NCBI GenBank assembly: GCA_017984755.1
Contig: JAGNYW010000024.1
Coordinates: forward strand, 1 to 44,532
From: Methyloversatilis sp.
Lineage (GTDB): Bacteria > Pseudomonadota > Gammaproteobacteria > Burkholderiales > Rhodocyclaceae
Length of the DNA: 44,532 nucleotides
Direction of reading: 5' to 3'
The notes under the pieces are model-generated. The model worked only from the letters and a program-made list of their open reading frames with translations, had not been told where the DNA came from and did not search any database. The position numbers were made by a program, and so were the translations under genes. Each line of letters opens with the position of its first letter. The stretch's first letter is position 1. Positions 37,996 through 44,532 of this stretch are shown here, in pieces.

Positions 37996-38007
37996 CTAAT
38001 GATTACA
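37990..38007 (-). promoter_or_regulatory. Perfect PpsR box over the bchC -35
   Basis: TGT-N12-ACA with no mismatch in the conserved triplets; the TTGACA -35 is its end on the minus strand. It lies directly after the crtF stop codon. Two boxes 8 bp apart over -35 and -10 is the arrangement known for the Rhodobacter capsulatus bchC promoter bound by CrtJ. Confidence 0.78.
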
Positions 38008-38008
38008 T

Positions 38009-38552
38009 TTAAGCTGTCAAATGTTTCGGACGCGCAACCATCACGCAGGTCTGCAGCGGAATCCGGGTAGGGATGAGACCGATCTGGCAGAAGCCGGCAG
38101 CGCGGAGCATGTCGGTCAGGCGGGCTTCGGAACGCGGACGGCCGCGACCCATCGCCATCAGGTAGAAGCCGAAATAGGCATCGCCCACCGGCTCGGCACC
38201 GGGCACGTCCGACATCTGCTCGGCGATCAGCAGCGTGCCGTCCGGCGGCAAGGCCCGATGAATCGCGCGCAGCAGACCCATCACGTCTTCGTCGTCGTGG
38301 TCGTGCAGCACGCGCACCAGCGACACCAGGTCGGCACCGACCGGCAACAGGCCGGTCTGGAACGAACCGCCGAAGGCCGTGGCACGGCCGGCCAGCCCGG
38401 CCGCTTCGAACCGCATCCGCGCCCGGTCGGCCACGGCCGGCAGGTCGAATAGCTGAAGCTCGAGGTCCGGCGCCCGGGTTGCCGCCGCGGCAAGAAAGCT
38501 GCCATCGCCGCCGCCGATATCGAGCAGACAGCGATGTGCAGCGACCGGGTAT
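38009..38552 (-). pseudogene. crtF: crtF, C-terminal part (spheroidene pathway O-methyltransferase)
   Basis: About 180 residues from GYPVAAHRCLLDIGGGDGSF to VARPKHLTA. It has the SAM-binding motif LLDIGGGDGSFL, then VRVLHDHDDEDVMGLLRAIH and LLIAEQMSDVPG, typical of class I plant-type O-methyltransferases such as hydroxyneurosporene methyltransferase. The N-terminal ~200 residues (dimerisation part) are missing at the junction with crtD near 38545-38555. The stop adjoins the bchC control region. Confidence 0.85.
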
Positions 38553-39041
38553 CCGGACGAGTTCGCCGCCGTGTTCAAGCGGCGCAGCATCGTCGACGCA
38601 CCGACCGTGTACGTCTGCGCGCAGGACCGCTCCGATCTGTCGGACCACGCACCCGACCGCGAACGGCTGCTGGTGCTGATCAACGCACCGGCCGACGGCG
38701 ACACGCGCGCCTTCGGCGAAGCCGAAACGGCCAGGCTGGCCGACAACGCCTTCGGTCTGATGAAGGCCTGCGGGCTGGAGATCGACGCCGCGCCGGACGC
38801 CTGCGTCGCCACCACGCCGCACGGCTTCGACCGGCTGTTCCCGGCGACCGGCGGCGCGCTGTACGGCCGTGCCAACCACGGCTCGATGGGCAGCTTCGCC
38901 CGGCCGGGTGCGGCCAGTGCGATACCGGGTCTCTACCTCGCCGGCGGCTCGGTGCACCCCGGCCCCGGCATTCCGATGGCGCTGCTGTCCGGGCGCCGCG
39001 CCGCCGAAAGGCTGGTGGCCGATGCTGCGCGCACACGCTGA
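38547..39041 (+). pseudogene. crtD: crtD, C-terminal part (methoxyneurosporene desaturase)
   Basis: About 165 residues from GYPDEFAAVFKRRSIVDAP, TVYVCAQDRSDLSDHAP, LVLINAPADGDTR to IPGLYLAGGSVHPGPGIPM and ALLSGRRAAERL. This is the C-terminal FAD-binding end of a CrtI/CrtD-type desaturase. About 340 N-terminal residues, with the dinucleotide motif, are absent. It begins head-to-head with the broken crtF, so both genes have lost their 5' ends and whatever lay between them. Confidence 0.82.
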
Positions 39042-39105
39042 AGCGCTCGCGCAGCGCACCTCGAAAATGCACCGGTCAGCGGACTTTTTGTCGACCCGGC
39101 CTGTC

Positions 39106-39123
39106 TGTGACCGGGGGACAACA
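39106..39123 (+). promoter_or_regulatory. Possible PpsR box upstream of crtI
   Basis: TGT-N12-ACA with exact triplets but without the preferred inner C and G. It lies in the 138-bp gap between the crtD stop and the likely crtI start and sits within an imperfect inverted repeat (ttgtcg... / ...gacaa, 39088-39122). The single box is weak evidence. Confidence 0.35.
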
Positions 39124-39179
39124 TGCAATCATCCCGGCCGTCGTCGACGTCGACCGGTCATCACCGAAACATCGTATCC

Positions 39180-40715
39180 ATGACAACACACCCTGTTTCA
39201 GCCCCTGCCCTCGATCAGCCGCCCCACGCCGTGGTGATCGGCTCCGGATTCGGCGGTCTGGCGGCGGCCATCCGCCTCGGCGCGCGCGGCTACCGCGTCA
39301 CCGTTCTGGAAAAGCTCGATGCACCGGGCGGCCGCGCCTATGTATACAGGCAGGACGGCTTCACCTTCGACGGCGGTCCGACCATCGTCACCGCGCCCTT
39401 CCTGCTGGAAGAACTGTGGGCGCTGTGCGGCAAGACCTTTTCCGACGACGTCGACCTGCGGCCGGTCGCGCCCTTCTACCGCATCCGCTTCGACGACGGC
39501 GAGCACCTCGACTATTCCGGCGACCCGGAAACGATGCGCCGCGAAATCGCCCGCTTCGCACCGGAAGACGTCGACGGCTACGAACGCTTCATGAAGCAGG
39601 CCGAGGCCATCTTCGACGTGGGCTTCACCGAACTGGTCGACATTTCGTTTTCCGACTGGACCACGATGCTGAAGATCGCGCCCGACCTGCTGCGGCTGAA
39701 AAGCTACCGCACGGTGTACGGGCTGGTGGCCAGCTATGTGAAGAACGAGCGCATCCGCACCGTGCTGAGCTTTCACCCGCTGCTGATCGGCGGCAACCCG
39801 TTTACCACGACCTCGATCCTGTGCCTGATTTCGCATCTCGAACGGCAGTGGGGCGTGCACTTCGCCATGGGCGGCACCGGCGAAATCGTGAAGGGCATGG
39901 TCAGGCTGATCGAAGGCCAGGGCGGCACCGTGCGCCTGAACACCGAAGTCGCGGCGATCAACGCGGCGGCCCGCGAGGCCAGCGGCGTCACGCTGACCAC
40001 GGGTGAAGTCATGCCCGCCGATGTGGTCGTGTCGAACGCCGACTCGGCCTGGACCTACCGCAAGCTGCTGGCCCCCGAACACCGCAGACGCTGGACCAAC
40101 CGGCGCATCGACAAGTCGCAGTTCTCGATGAGCCTGTTCGTGTGGTACTTCGGCACCCGCCGCCAGTACCCCGACGTGCAGCACCACACCACCCTGCTCG
40201 GGCCGCGCTACGAAGGCCTGCTGACCGACATCTTCCGCAACAAGATCGTGGCGGACGACTTCAGCCTGTATCTGCACCGCCCCACGAAGACCGACACCTC
40301 GCTCGCGCCCGAAGGCTGCGATGCGTTCTACGTGCTGTCGCCGGTGCCGCATCTGGGCAGCGGCACCGACTGGCGCGAAAAGGCCGAGCCCTATCGCAAG
40401 GCCATCGAAAAGTATCTGAGCGATTCCATCCTGCCCGGGCTGGCGGACGAAATCGTCACGTCGATGATGCTCACGCCGCAGGACTTCCAGGATCGCCTGA
40501 ATTCGCTCAACGGCGCCGCCTTCAGCCTGGAACCGGTGCTCACGCAGAGCGCCTGGTTCCGCCCGCACAACAAGAGCGAAGAGCTGGACAACCTCTATCT
40601 GGTCGGTGCCGGCACCCACCCGGGCGCCGGCGTGCCGGGCGTCATCGCGTCGGCCAAGGTGCTCGATCGCGTGGTGCCGCACGGCAGCGAGGCGAAGCGC
40701 ACGGGGCGCGGCTGA
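39180..40715 (+). CDS. crtI: Phytoene desaturase
   Basis: 511 residues from MTTHPVSAPALDQPP; an ATG at 39123 would add 19 low-complexity residues. CrtI introduces double bonds into phytoene to give neurosporene or lycopene. FAD motif VVIGSGFGGLAAAIRLGARG, then VLEKLDAPGGRAYVYRQDGF and FDGGPTIVTAPFLLEELW. The C-terminal bacterial-type phytoene dehydrogenase signature is NLYLVGAGTHPGAGVPGVI. Complete and undamaged. crtB, usually next to crtI in purple bacteria, is not in the window. The following gene converges with a 21-bp gap. Confidence 0.95.
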   Translation: MTTHPVSAPALDQPPHAVVIGSGFGGLAAAIRLGARGYRVTVLEKLDAPGGRAYVYRQDGFTFDGGPTIVTAPFLLEELWALCGKTFSDDVDLRPVAPFYRIRFDDGEHLDYSGDPETMRREIARFAPEDVDGYERFMKQAEAIFDVGFTELVDISFSDWTTMLKIAPDLLRLKSYRTVYGLVASYVKNERIRTVLSFHPLLIGGNPFTTTSILCLISHLERQWGVHFAMGGTGEIVKGMVRLIEGQGGTVRLNTEVAAINAAAREASGVTLTTGEVMPADVVVSNADSAWTYRKLLAPEHRRRWTNRRIDKSQFSMSLFVWYFGTRRQYPDVQHHTTLLGPRYEGLLTDIFRNKIVADDFSLYLHRPTKTDTSLAPEGCDAFYVLSPVPHLGSGTDWREKAEPYRKAIEKYLSDSILPGLADEIVTSMMLTPQDFQDRLNSLNGAAFSLEPVLTQSAWFRPHNKSEELDNLYLVGAGTHPGAGVPGVIASAKVLDRVVPHGSEAKRTGRG

Positions 40716-40736
40716 GCGCTGCGCTCACCTCAGCAC

Positions 40737-41645
40737 TCACTCAAGGAAGGCGCGCACCGGTGCCAGCGAGCGCACCGGGTCTTCCTCGTGCGGCACATGG
40801 CCCATGCCGGGCAGCGGCACCAGCCGGGCATCGGGCAGCGCGGCGACGTAATCCGCCGCGTTCGAGAACGGAATCATTGCGTCCTGCTCGCCCCACAGCA
40901 GCAGCACGGGCACCTTGATCCGCTGCAGCAGCGGCACCGGGTCGGTCAGCCTCACCTGCTCCATGCGCCGCAGCATCGCGTCGCGCGCACCGGGCGCCAG
41001 CATCAGGTCGTGATAGCGCGACGTCATTTCTTCGGTCAGCACGCGCTTGTCCGCATAGGCCGGCTCCAGACTCATCTTCAGCATGAAGCGCGGCAGGCAG
41101 TAGCGCATCAGCGTGAGCATGGCCGGTACTTCGGGCGACTTGTCGTATTCGAAACCCGGGCTGGCGAAACCGTCGGGCGACACCAGCACCAGACTGCGCA
41201 CGCGTTCGGGATGCTGCGCCGCGAAGCGCCACGCGATGCGCCCACCCAGCGAATTGCCGATCAGCGTCGCCTGCGCCACGCCCAGGCGGTCCATCAGTGC
41301 CGCGACCAGCTGCATGCTGCGCGTGTCGCTGTAGTCGCCGGTCGCGTCCGGCGGGCTCAGGCCGCTGCCCGGCAGATCGAGGCGGATCACGCGATGGCGG
41401 TCCGACAGCGCCTTCGCCCACGGCTCCCAGGTGTGCAGGCTGGCGCCGAAGCCGTGCAGCATCACGATGGCCGGTGCGTCCTTCGCGCCGCTGTCGCGCA
41501 CGCGCAGCCGCGTGCCGGCCACGTCCATCATGTCGCCCGGCGCGTCCAGGTAGCGCGCCTCCAGCCACGCGAGATCACGGTCCGGTGTCCATAGCCAGTA
41601 CGCCAGAACCGCCAGCAGCAGAACCCCTGCAACGAAAAACTTCAC
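40737..41645 (-). CDS. Membrane-anchored alpha/beta hydrolase
   Basis: 302 residues from the GTG at 41645, with GGAGAG before it. One N-terminal membrane helix (KFFVAGVLLLAVLAYWLW), then an alpha/beta-hydrolase fold: oxyanion loop MLHGFGAS, nucleophile elbow LIGNSLGGR (Ser), acid LLLWGEQDAMIP (Asp) and GMGHVPHEE (His). Resembles general periplasm-facing or membrane-bound esterases. It is unlike BchO in lacking PGC-specific context beyond location. Substrate unknown. Confidence 0.85.
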   Translation of the reverse strand: MKFFVAGVLLLAVLAYWLWTPDRDLAWLEARYLDAPGDMMDVAGTRLRVRDSGAKDAPAIVMLHGFGASLHTWEPWAKALSDRHRVIRLDLPGSGLSPPDATGDYSDTRSMQLVAALMDRLGVAQATLIGNSLGGRIAWRFAAQHPERVRSLVLVSPDGFASPGFEYDKSPEVPAMLTLMRYCLPRFMLKMSLEPAYADKRVLTEEMTSRYHDLMLAPGARDAMLRRMEQVRLTDPVPLLQRIKVPVLLLWGEQDAMIPFSNAADYVAALPDARLVPLPGMGHVPHEEDPVRSLAPVRAFLE

Positions 41646-41676
41646 ACCAATCTCTCCATGAACATGAACGGTCCGA

Positions 41677-42576
41677 TCACCTTCCGCTGCCCGCCGCACC
41701 GAGCAGCCCGAGCACCGCTTCGAGCCTGGCCGTGTCCTGATGCCAGCCCCATTCGGTCGCCCGGCACAGCGTGATCGTCATTTCGCCGCCGTCGGCGAGC
41801 ACCAGCCGGACGCCCACATTCTTCTGCTGCACACCATCGATCGCTTCGGCGCGCACGATGTCCCGGCGCAGCACGCGCTGCACCGCACCGGCCGAGCCGG
41901 CAGGCACCGCCTCCTGCGGCAGGAACACCAGCGAGCCCTCGCCCACCCCCAGCAGCGCACCCGGCCGCCCGTGCGGTGGCCCGCACCACAGCTTGAAGTC
42001 GGTCTGTGCGCCCGCTTCCCACATGACATCGCGAAACCAGCGCGCCGGTGCTTCATGTGCCCCATCCACCTCACCCGCCCCGAAGGCCAGGCGCATGCGA
42101 TCCGCCTGCCGCTGGTCGCGCATCGCGACGTCGCGCGCCAGAAACGGACAGCGCTTGAGCACGGCGCGCCGGCTCGACGCCGCGGCCTTCAGGTCCGAAC
42201 ATTCCGCCATCTCGAATGCGCTGTCCGTCACGACGCCCGCATCGTCATACCGGACCAGCAGGCGGCGCAGCAGCACCTCATCAGGCAGCGGCAGGCGGTC
42301 GACGAACGCGCCGGCAGACCACACCGGCGTCCACGCGCCCGATTCGCCACGGACGAAGCTCGATTCATGGAAGGCCCAGCGACCGTCCGGCGCCGATACC
42401 GCCGGCGCGCCGAGCACCCGCTCGACCTCTGCACGCGAGGTGACACCCCGCTCGATGAAGACCGGCGCGCGCTCGCCCAGCACGTCACCCGCTGCATCGC
42501 CAAACGCCTGGCACGAGGCCGGCAGCAGGCCGGCGCACAGCACGGCCGCCGCCGCAACCTTGAACCGATCAGCCAC
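41677..42576 (-). CDS. Secreted protein of unknown function with BamE-like N-terminal part
   Basis: 299 residues with a signal peptide (~1-24, LLPASCQA). Residues ~40-110 (IERGVTSRAEVERVLGAPAV...GRWAFHESSF, then LLRRLLVRYDDAGVVTDSAFE) have the pattern of SmpA/BamE-like domains: a G-x-TS-x-x-E-V helix followed by strands. The C-terminal ~130 residues (LVFLPQEAVPAGSAGAVQRVL, VQQKNVGVRLVLADGGEMTI) look like a separate PH-like beta domain. Not part of the PGC; function unknown. Confidence 0.7.
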   Translation of the reverse strand: MADRFKVAAAAVLCAGLLPASCQAFGDAAGDVLGERAPVFIERGVTSRAEVERVLGAPAVSAPDGRWAFHESSFVRGESGAWTPVWSAGAFVDRLPLPDEVLLRRLLVRYDDAGVVTDSAFEMAECSDLKAAASSRRAVLKRCPFLARDVAMRDQRQADRMRLAFGAGEVDGAHEAPARWFRDVMWEAGAQTDFKLWCGPPHGRPGALLGVGEGSLVFLPQEAVPAGSAGAVQRVLRRDIVRAEAIDGVQQKNVGVRLVLADGGEMTITLCRATEWGWHQDTARLEAVLGLLGAAGSGR

Positions 42577-42600
42577 GCCGCCCCCAACCGGAAGAACCGC

Positions 42601-44532
42601 TCACACCGCCCACGCCTCGCCCAGCGCCTCGGCCTGCTGCAGCACCAGCGTGACGGCGGCTTCCTGCAGGTCGGGCGGGTATCTGTACTTGCGCAGGATG
42701 CGCTTCACCATCAGGCGCAGCCGGGCACGCACGTTTTCGCGGGCCGACCAGTCGACGGTGATGTTGCGGCGCAGGTTTTCGGTCAGTTCGTGGGCGATTT
42801 TCTTCAGCGTTTCGTCCGACAGTTCGCGCACGGCCGATTCGTTGTCGGCCAGCGCGTCGTAGAAGCGCACTTCGTCTTCGGTCAGGCCGAGTTCGTCGCC
42901 GCGGCTGGCGGCGGCCTTGAACTTCTTCGCCATGTCGATCAGTTCTTCGATCACCTGCGCGGTTTCGATGGCGCGGTTCTGGTAGCGCGTGATGACGTTG
43001 GCGAGCAGTTCCGAGAATTTCTTCTCCTGCACCACATTGCCGGCAAAACGCGACTTGATTTCGCCCTGCAGCAGCCGATCCAGCAGTTCGACCGCCAGAT
43101 TGCGCTCCGGCAGGTTGCGCACGTCGGCGAGAAAGTCGTCGTCGAGAATGCCGATGTTCGGCTTGTCGAGACCGACCGCGTCGAACACATCCACCACCTC
43201 GTCCGACACGACGGCCGAGCCGATGATCTGGCGGATGGCGAGTTCGCGCGCATCGTCGGTGCGCTTCTGCTGCGTGAGGTCGCGCTTGGTGAGGATGACC
43301 TTCACGACCTGGAAGAAAGCCACTTCCTCGCGCACCGCCTTCGCTTCGTCGAGCGTGCAGCACAGCGTGAACGCCTTGCTCATGGCCAGCGCGGTGTCGG
43401 CGAAGCGCTTCTTGCCGTCCGGCTGGCCGAGCACATGGTTGGCCGCCCCGGCGCAGCGCTTGTGGCTGGCGGTCAGGAAGTCGCTCCAGTCGTAGCCATG
43501 CAGCAGCGCGCGCAGCACGTCGAGCTTTTCCGCCAGCACGGCATACGCTTCGGCGACATCCACCGTCGGCCGGCCGCGCCCGTTGCTGGCCGTGTATTCC
43601 TTCAGCGCGCTCTTCAGTTCGTTGGCGATGCCGATGTAATCGACCACCAGCCCGCCCTGCTTGTCCTTGAACACCCGATTGACCCGGGCGATCGCCTGCA
43701 TCAGGTTGTGGCCCTTCATCGGCTTGTCGATGTAGAGCGTGTGCATGCACGGCGCGTCGAAGCCGGTCAGCCACATGTCGCGCACGATGACCAGGCGCAG
43801 CGCATCGTCCGGCGCCTTGAAACGCTTCTCCAGCCGCTTCTTCACCTGCGCGCTATATATATGCGGCCGCAGCAGTGCGCGGTCCGACGCCGAGCCGGTC
43901 ATCACGATCTTGATCGCGCCCTTCTCCGGGTCTTCGTCATGCCAGTCGGGGCGCAGCGCCACGATGGCGTCGTACAGATGCACGCAGATTTCGCGGCTCA
44001 TCGCCACGACCATGGCCTTGCCGGTCTGCGCCGTGTTGCGCGCCTCGAAGTGCGCGACCAGATCGGCCGCCACGCGGGCGATGCGCGGTTCGGCGCCGAC
44101 CACCTTTTCCAGCGCGGCCCAGCGGCTCTTCAGCCTTGCCTGCTGGCTCTCTTCTTCGTCTTCGGCCAGCTCGTCGACCTCGTCGTCGATGTGCGGCAGT
44201 TCTTCCTGCTTCAGCGACAGCCGGGCCAGCCGCGATTCGAAGTAGATCGCGACCGTCGCACCGTCTTCGCGCGCCTGCTGCATGTCGTAGACGTGGATGT
44301 AGTCGCCGAACACGGCGCGCGTATCGCGGTCTTCGCTCGATACCGGCGTGCCGGTGAAGGCGACGAAGGTGGCGTTGGGCAGCGCATCGCGCAGATGCTG
44401 CGCATAGCCGACCTGATAGCGCGTCCGGTAGTCGCCGTCGGGTTCTGCCGCCTTGAGTTCCGCTGCCTTGAGTTGCGGCGCATCGTCATTGGCCGCCGCC
44501 CCGCCCGACCGCGCCGGCCGCATCGTCTTCAG
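42601..44532 (-). CDS. hsdR: Type I restriction enzyme R subunit HsdR (5' end beyond window)
   Basis: C-terminal ~643 residues; the frame stays open to the last base, so the N-terminal nuclease and first helicase motifs lie outside. Visible helicase motifs are [10 protein letters not shown] (motif III), [20 protein letters not shown] (motif V) and [19 protein letters not shown] (motif VI). The helical C-terminal coupling domain contains [25 protein letters not shown]. HsdR cleaves foreign DNA when complexed with HsdM and HsdS, which are presumably upstream, off the window. An insertion with duplicated AAELKAAE (near the 5' edge) and an acidic stretch [13 protein letters not shown] are notable local features. 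Confidence 0.92.
   Translation of the reverse strand: MKTMRPARSGGAAANDDAPQLKAAELKAAEPDGDYRTRYQVGYAQHLRDALPNATFVAFTGTPVSSEDRDTRAVFGDYIHVYDMQQAREDGATVAIYFESRLARLSLKQEELPHIDDEVDELAEDEEESQQARLKSRWAALEKVVGAEPRIARVAADLVAHFEARNTAQTGKAMVVAMSREICVHLYDAIVALRPDWHDEDPEKGAIKIVMTGSASDRALLRPHIYSAQVKKRLEKRFKAPDDALRLVIVRDMWLTGFDAPCMHTLYIDKPMKGHNLMQAIARVNRVFKDKQGGLVVDYIGIANELKSALKEYTASNGRGRPTVDVAEAYAVLAEKLDVLRALLHGYDWSDFLTASHKRCAGAANHVLGQPDGKKRFADTALAMSKAFTLCCTLDEAKAVREEVAFFQVVKVILTKRDLTQQKRTDDARELAIRQIIGSAVVSDEVVDVFDAVGLDKPNIGILDDDFLADVRNLPERNLAVELLDRLLQGEIKSRFAGNVVQEKKFSELLANVITRYQNRAIETAQVIEELIDMAKKFKAAASRGDELGLTEDEVRFYDALADNESAVRELSDETLKKIAHELTENLRRNITVDWSARENVRARLRLMVKRILRKYRYPPDLQEAAVTLVLQQAEALGEAWAV

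Overview
The window (about 63% G+C by eye) reads as a chromosomal segment of a purple, probably aerobic, betaproteobacterium. The gene order bchG-pucC-like-bchP, ppsR, ppaA, bchF-N-B-H, puhA-puhB-puhC-acsF-puhE, pufBALMC, bchCXYZ, crtF/crtD/crtI is a purple-bacterial photosynthesis gene cluster (PGC). It has the oxygen-dependent cyclase acsF and a tetraheme pufC. The PEP-CTERM protein would suit Rhodocyclales or Burkholderiales, but I cannot fix the genus.

Layout. 1-13.3 kb: accessory and housekeeping genes. These are the tail of a giant beta-helix adhesin, a FecR-domain protein, a dicarboxylate/amino-acid:cation symporter, a secreted trypsin-like protease, a double-length UvrA-like protein, a PEP-CTERM protein, a small secreted protein and a PepSY protein. 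13.3-17.65 kb: a light-sensing module with heme oxygenase (bphO), a kinase-less bacteriophytochrome (bphP) and a PpsR paralogue that has no DNA-binding domain and no cysteine. 18-24.4 kb: tspO, bchP, a pucC-type carrier, bchG, a full-length ppsR and ppaA, all leftward. 24.7-29.9 kb: bchF, fragments of bchN, bchB, bchH and puhA, then intact puhB, puhC, acsF and puhE, rightward. 30-38 kb: a PpiC foldase, then pufC-M-L-A-B, broken bchZ/bchY, bchX and bchC, all leftward. 38-40.7 kb: fragments of crtF and crtD, and intact crtI. 40.7 kb to the end: a hydrolase, a secreted hypothetical protein and a truncated type I restriction subunit.

How it works together. The full-length PpsR should repress bch genes through TGT-N12-ACA boxes. 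I find such boxes at the bchC promoter (two, 8 bp apart, over -35 and -10), the bchF promoter (over the -35) and upstream of bchG. PpaA (B12-dependent antirepressor), TspO and the BphP/PpsR-like pair would modulate it. The HTH-less PpsR next to a PpsR-type phytochrome is the best candidate for a new regulatory system: it could form a light-responsive heterodimer or decoy with PpsR.

The strangest structural fact is four sharp junctions, bchN/bchB, bchH/puhA, bchY/bchZ and crtF/crtD. At each, one gene stops mid-domain and another begins mid-domain. The missing sequence would include most of bchN, bchH and bchY, half of bchB and bchZ, and probably bchL, bchM and lhaA. All neighbouring genes are free of frameshifts. 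Either this is a very recent multi-deletion loss of bacteriochlorophyll synthesis or an assembly artefact; read mapping would decide.
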